A DNA stretch of 16,509 nucleotides, from the NCBI GenBank assembly GCA_964409635.1, contig CAYPEL010000049.1, forward strand, positions 1 through 16,509, given 5' to 3'. The position numbers and the translations under genes were made by a program. Origin of the DNA: CAYPEL01 sp964409635 (GTDB taxonomy: Bacteria; Pseudomonadota; Gammaproteobacteria; DSM-19610). The notes under the pieces were generated by a model. It was not told the DNA's origin and did no database searches. It was given only the letters and a program-made list of their open reading frames with translations. Numbering within the stretch: the stretch's first letter is position 1; the number at the start of each line of letters is the position of its first letter. Positions 14,221 through 16,509 of this stretch are shown here, piece by piece.

Positions 14221-14997
14221 ATGCTTGTAGACTCGCACTGCCACCTCGATATGCTCAACCTCGAGGACACCCCGTTAGATACTTATATCAGCAATGCCGC
14301 AGAAAATGGCGTGGAGCATATGCTGTGCGTTTCGGTTAGTTTGGAACGTTTTCACCCTATGTTTGAACTAGTCAAAGATAAAAGCAATATTTCTGTATCT
14401 GTAGGTGTACACCCGGATGGTACCGATGTACAGGAGCCTGATGCGGATGAATTGATTACCCTGGCGAATCACGAAAAGATCGTGGCAATCGGTGAGACTG
14501 GTCTGGATTATTTTCGAATCGAAGGTGACACAGAGTGGCAGCGTGATCGCTTCCGGAATCACATTCGTGCAGCACGTAGCTGCGGCAAACCCTTGATTAT
14601 ACATACCCGCAACGCCCGGGAAGATACGCTTAGAATAATGCGTGAAGAGGGCGCGGCCGAGGCGGGTGGCGTTATGCACTGCTTCACCGAAGATTGGGAT
14701 ATGGCGCGGCAGGCTATGGATATGAATTTCTATATATCCTTTTCCGGTATTGTGACATTCAAGAATGCACTGGATTTAAAACAAGTCGCAAAAAAAATGC
14801 CGGCGGACCGGATGCTGGTGGAAACAGATTCTCCGTATCTGGCTCCGATGCCTAATCGAGGTAAACAGAATCAGCCTGCCTGGGTGCTACATGTTGCTGA
14901 GCATATTGCCGAGCTTAGGCAAGAAACTATTCAGCAAGTCGCCGCAACGACGACGCATAACTTTTACCAATTGTTTTCCGGTGCGGCAAGAATATAA
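14221..14997 (+). CDS. ycfH: TatD-family metal-dependent hydrolase (YcfH-type DNase)
   Basis: This 258-residue TIM-barrel hydrolase belongs to the TatD family of metal-dependent deoxyribonucleases. The metal ligands are visible: His6 and His8 in DSHCHLD, Glu92 in IGETGLDY, His128 in IIHTRN, His153 in MHCFTE and Asp203 in VETDSPYLAP. The ATG at 14221 gives MLVDSHCHLD, which matches the N-terminus of relatives. An ATG two codons earlier (14215) is also possible, and an extension to 14128 would overlap pilZ and add a sequence with no family match. The order holB-pilZ-ycfH is conserved. Its physiological substrate is uncertain in general; DNA repair or turnover roles are proposed for the family. 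Confidence 0.92.
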   Translation: MLVDSHCHLDMLNLEDTPLDTYISNAAENGVEHMLCVSVSLERFHPMFELVKDKSNISVSVGVHPDGTDVQEPDADELITLANHEKIVAIGETGLDYFRIEGDTEWQRDRFRNHIRAARSCGKPLIIHTRNAREDTLRIMREEGAAEAGGVMHCFTEDWDMARQAMDMNFYISFSGIVTFKNALDLKQVAKKMPADRMLVETDSPYLAPMPNRGKQNQPAWVLHVAEHIAELRQETIQQVAATTTHNFYQLFSGAARI

Positions 14998-15051
14998 TTA
15001 CAATGCCCGCTAGCGAGTATTTAGGCTAAGATTGCGAAAGGTGATAATCCT

Positions 15052-15112
15052 GAAGCAGCGGTTTTAGCTGCGGCGGGGTTAATGCCTATCGCGGTTATAA
15101 CCGTTCCTACAA
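15052..15112. repeat. Inverted pair of REP-like elements before the SLT lipoprotein gene
   Basis: The + strand half has GCAGC (15055-15059), GGTTTTA loop and GCTGC (15067-15071). On the minus strand, from 15110 leftward, GTAGGAACGG runs into the perfect palindrome CGGTTATAACCG (15092-15103) and then CGATAGGC. Aligned head to head by hand, the two halves agree at about 17 of 26 positions, like a paired REP (BIME). The GTAGG head and A/T-centred core match the palindrome at 10998-11023. The pair ends 12 nt before the ATG at 15123. Confidence 0.55.
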
Positions 15113-15122
15113 GTTCTCGTAA

Positions 15123-15740
15123 ATGTATCCAGTATTTAAACAGCCGTTCTATATATTACTGCTCTTAGTTGTTTCTCTGTCTGGTTGTGCAACCAGACCA
15201 CCCTCAAACCTTAACGACAGTTGCGCCATCTTTAATGAAAAAAGTGGCTGGTACAAAAGCGCCCATAAAAGCTATAAAAAATGGGGTGTGCCTATTAATG
15301 TTCAGCTCGCGATTATTTACCAGGAGTCGCATTTCGTACACAACGCCAAACCACCGCGTAAAAAACTGCTTTGGGTGATTCCCTGGAAGCGGCTTTCCTC
15401 AGCTTATGGGTATGGCCAGGCGCAGGATGCAACCTGGGACTGGTATCGCAAGGATACTGGAAATCGTTGGGCTGACCGGGATGTGTTTGCGGACGTGGCC
15501 GATTTTATTGGCTGGTACGGGAACCAGTCGTATAAAATGGTAGGTATCGCAAAGGATGACGCCTATAGGCAGTATTTGGCCTATCACGAAGGCCAAGGTG
15601 GCTTCCGTCGAAAAACCTATTTGAAAAAACAGTGGTTGGTAAAAGTGGCGCGCAATGTGCGTAAGCGCTCAAATAGATACCAGGCACAACTGGCGGCATG
15701 CGAATCAAAGCTGGACAAGGGGTGGTGGATATTCCGATAA
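15123..15740 (+). CDS. Lytic transglycosylase-like (SLT-domain) lipoprotein
   Basis: This 205-residue lipoprotein has a signal peptide with a hydrophobic core (9-19) and a lipobox LSGC (19-22), so Cys22 should be acylated and the protein anchored to a membrane facing the periplasm. The SLT-type core includes AIIYQESHF (63-71), where Glu68 fits the catalytic acid, and SAYGYGQAQDATWDWY (93-108), corresponding to the GLMQ region of family 1 lytic transglycosylases. YLAYHEGQGGF (151-161) follows. The C-terminus is basic (KKQWLVKVARNVRKRSNR). Predicted role: cleavage of peptidoglycan glycan strands. I do not recognise a named family member. The ATG is supported by the signal peptide although no Shine-Dalgarno precedes it; the upstream 125 bp contain a REP-like pair. 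Confidence 0.85.
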   Translation: MYPVFKQPFYILLLLVVSLSGCATRPPSNLNDSCAIFNEKSGWYKSAHKSYKKWGVPINVQLAIIYQESHFVHNAKPPRKKLLWVIPWKRLSSAYGYGQAQDATWDWYRKDTGNRWADRDVFADVADFIGWYGNQSYKMVGIAKDDAYRQYLAYHEGQGGFRRKTYLKKQWLVKVARNVRKRSNRYQAQLAACESKLDKGWWIFR

Positions 15741-15908
15741 ATTCCTGCAGGATCAATAGCACATCCCTTAAATTAAAAGCTGACACCCCTGGCACGTAGA
15801 GTTAGCTTTGTAGCCTATTAAAGCCAGCTATTTCTTCGCCGTTAACCCTCTGAATCGATACTACACTTCAATATGGGAAGCGGTCTCAGCTACTTCCCGG
15901 GTGACAAA
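15741..15908. other. Intergenic gap before the second PilZ gene
   Basis: This 168-bp stretch has no terminator with a T run and no promoter that I would defend. A short GCTTT/AAAGC pair (about 15807-15829) is the only structure. An in-frame ATG at 15873 inside the gap would extend the following PilZ-domain protein by 12 residues. Confidence 0.4.
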
Positions 15909-16304
15909 ATGAACAAAAGAAAAACCGCACGCCAGAGTCTGCTGGTAGATATTGAGATTGCCAATTCAGGTCACAACCGTTGCCGGGGATACGTCAACAA
16001 TATTAGCCGCGATGGACTATCTATTACCTTACGGGATGGACATTTCCCAATTGAGCAAAAGTCTGTATTGCTGAATTTCAATATCTGGACGGGGAGTGAA
16101 ACGCTGTTCCGGAAAATGCTCGCAAAAATTGTGCGGATTGATGGTCAGGAGGCAGGCCTTGTGTTTGCCGGGGACGATAGGGTTACGGCTGCCATTGTCC
16201 AGGATCTGTTGCACTATAAAATGTATGAGCGCAGGAAGCAATCCAGGTTGGCGGCTTCTAAGTACCGGATGGCGGATGCGAAATTAGAATTTTCTAACGT
16301 TTAA
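15909..16304 (+). CDS. PilZ-domain protein, predicted c-di-GMP binding
   Basis: This 131-residue single-domain PilZ protein carries both halves of the c-di-GMP binding signature: RKTAR (Arg4 and Arg8, RxxxR) at the N-terminus and NISRDG (31-36, D/NxSxxG). The remaining strands (VLLNFNIW, AKIVRIDGQEAGLVF) fit a PilZ beta barrel, and a basic helix (YKMYERRKQSR, 103-113) ends it. It should act as a small cytosolic c-di-GMP receptor; no effector domain is fused. The ATG at 15909 is chosen because it puts RxxxR at the usual position near the start; the ATG at 15873 would add 12 residues without family match. It is distinct from the pilus PilZ at 13824, which lacks these motifs. Its 3' end overlaps the convergent ORF by 3 bp. 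Confidence 0.85.
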   Translation: MNKRKTARQSLLVDIEIANSGHNRCRGYVNNISRDGLSITLRDGHFPIEQKSVLLNFNIWTGSETLFRKMLAKIVRIDGQEAGLVFAGDDRVTAAIVQDLLHYKMYERRKQSRLAASKYRMADAKLEFSNV

Positions 16305-16509
16305 CACTGCTTGCCTTCCTGTTTATCGTCAAAGGCTGCCTCCAGGGCATCAAGCACCACGCAATGAAATTTCTCCCGCATCCTATCGGTATAAATGCCG
16401 CCATAGGCTGCCTGTCCTGTTGTGTCCATCCATTTGTCACATTCAAAAATGACCGCAGCGCGAAAAGCGCGGCGCGGATTGTCTGACTTTTCAAGGGTGG
16501 TTAAAACCC
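16301..16509 (-). CDS. Hypothetical protein, C-terminal 68 residues (5' end outside window)
   Basis: Read leftward from the right edge, one frame stays open for 68 codons and ends with TAA at 16303-16301. The translation includes LEKSDNPRRAFRAAVIF, ECDKWMDTTGQAAYGGIYTD and ends DDKQEGKQC. Its composition is protein-like, with balanced charges and likely helices, and it converges tail to tail on the PilZ gene, sharing 3 bp with its stop codon. I do not recognise a family. The competing minus-strand frame at 16294-16494 is rich in Trp, Arg and Cys and runs past the stop of this one, so it looks like the shadow. Confidence 0.5.
   Translation of the reverse strand, partial: VLTTLEKSDNPRRAFRAAVIFECDKWMDTTGQAAYGGIYTDRMREKFHCVVLDALEAAFDDKQEGKQC

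Noticed and set aside
1..16509. CRISPR arrays, tRNA or rRNA genes, insertion sequences, toxin-antitoxin or defence genes
   Set aside because: I looked for direct-repeat arrays, tRNA arms, transposase motifs and small paired ORFs, and found none. The window is a compact housekeeping region.

Overview
The window looks like a gammaproteobacterial chromosome of moderate GC content. It carries the conserved block yceD-rpmF-plsX-fabH-fabD-fabG-acpP-fabF-(pabB)-pabC-mltG-tmk-holB-pilZ-ycfH, all on the + strand. A type IV pilus PilZ protein between holB and ycfH is, from memory, the Pseudomonas-like version of this cluster. No genus can be assigned from the sequence alone.

Layout: positions 1-2230 (minus strand) hold a two-subunit pyruvate carboxylase: the N-terminal 224 codons of the carboxyltransferase subunit (cut by the window edge) and a complete biotin carboxylase subunit. 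A 159-bp divergent control region (2231-2389) carries two strong sigma70-type promoters facing away from each other and a 14-bp palindrome. The rightward promoter matches consensus at all 12 hexamer bases and sits so close to yceD that its mRNA should be leaderless or nearly so. Positions 2390-8756 hold yceD, rpmF and the phospholipid/fatty-acid genes plsX, fabH, fabD, fabG, acpP and fabF. A hairpin terminator/attenuator lies between acpP and fabF, and an AT-rich palindromic tract lies upstream of acpP. Positions 8768-10947 hold pabB and pabC (p-aminobenzoate synthesis for folate), overlapping by 4 bp. Positions 11066-14997 hold mltG (peptidoglycan), tmk (dTTP), holB (replication clamp loader), pilZ (pilus biogenesis) and a TatD-family nuclease. 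Positions 15123-16304 hold a small lytic-transglycosylase-like lipoprotein and a canonical c-di-GMP-type PilZ-domain protein. A truncated minus-strand ORF of unknown function enters from the right edge.

How the genes fit together: PycA/PycB make oxaloacetate from pyruvate. PlsX, FabH, FabD, FabG, AcpP and FabF initiate and elongate acyl chains and feed acyl-phosphate to phospholipid synthesis. PabB/PabC, Tmk and HolB serve folate, thymidylate and DNA synthesis. MltG and the lipoprotein act on the wall. The cluster therefore groups functions needed in step with growth.

There is no mobile element, CRISPR array, RNA gene or clear new multi-gene system here. The less ordinary signals are non-coding: the near-leaderless yceD promoter; REP-like elements with a GTAG head at three gene junctions, one nested inside a 92-bp inverted-repeat element; hairpins lying 9-17 nt before five start codons that lack Shine-Dalgarno sequences; and the palindromic AT tract before acpP. 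On the protein side, the PabB-like enzyme has PIAGT where E. coli PabB has its PIKGT lysine.
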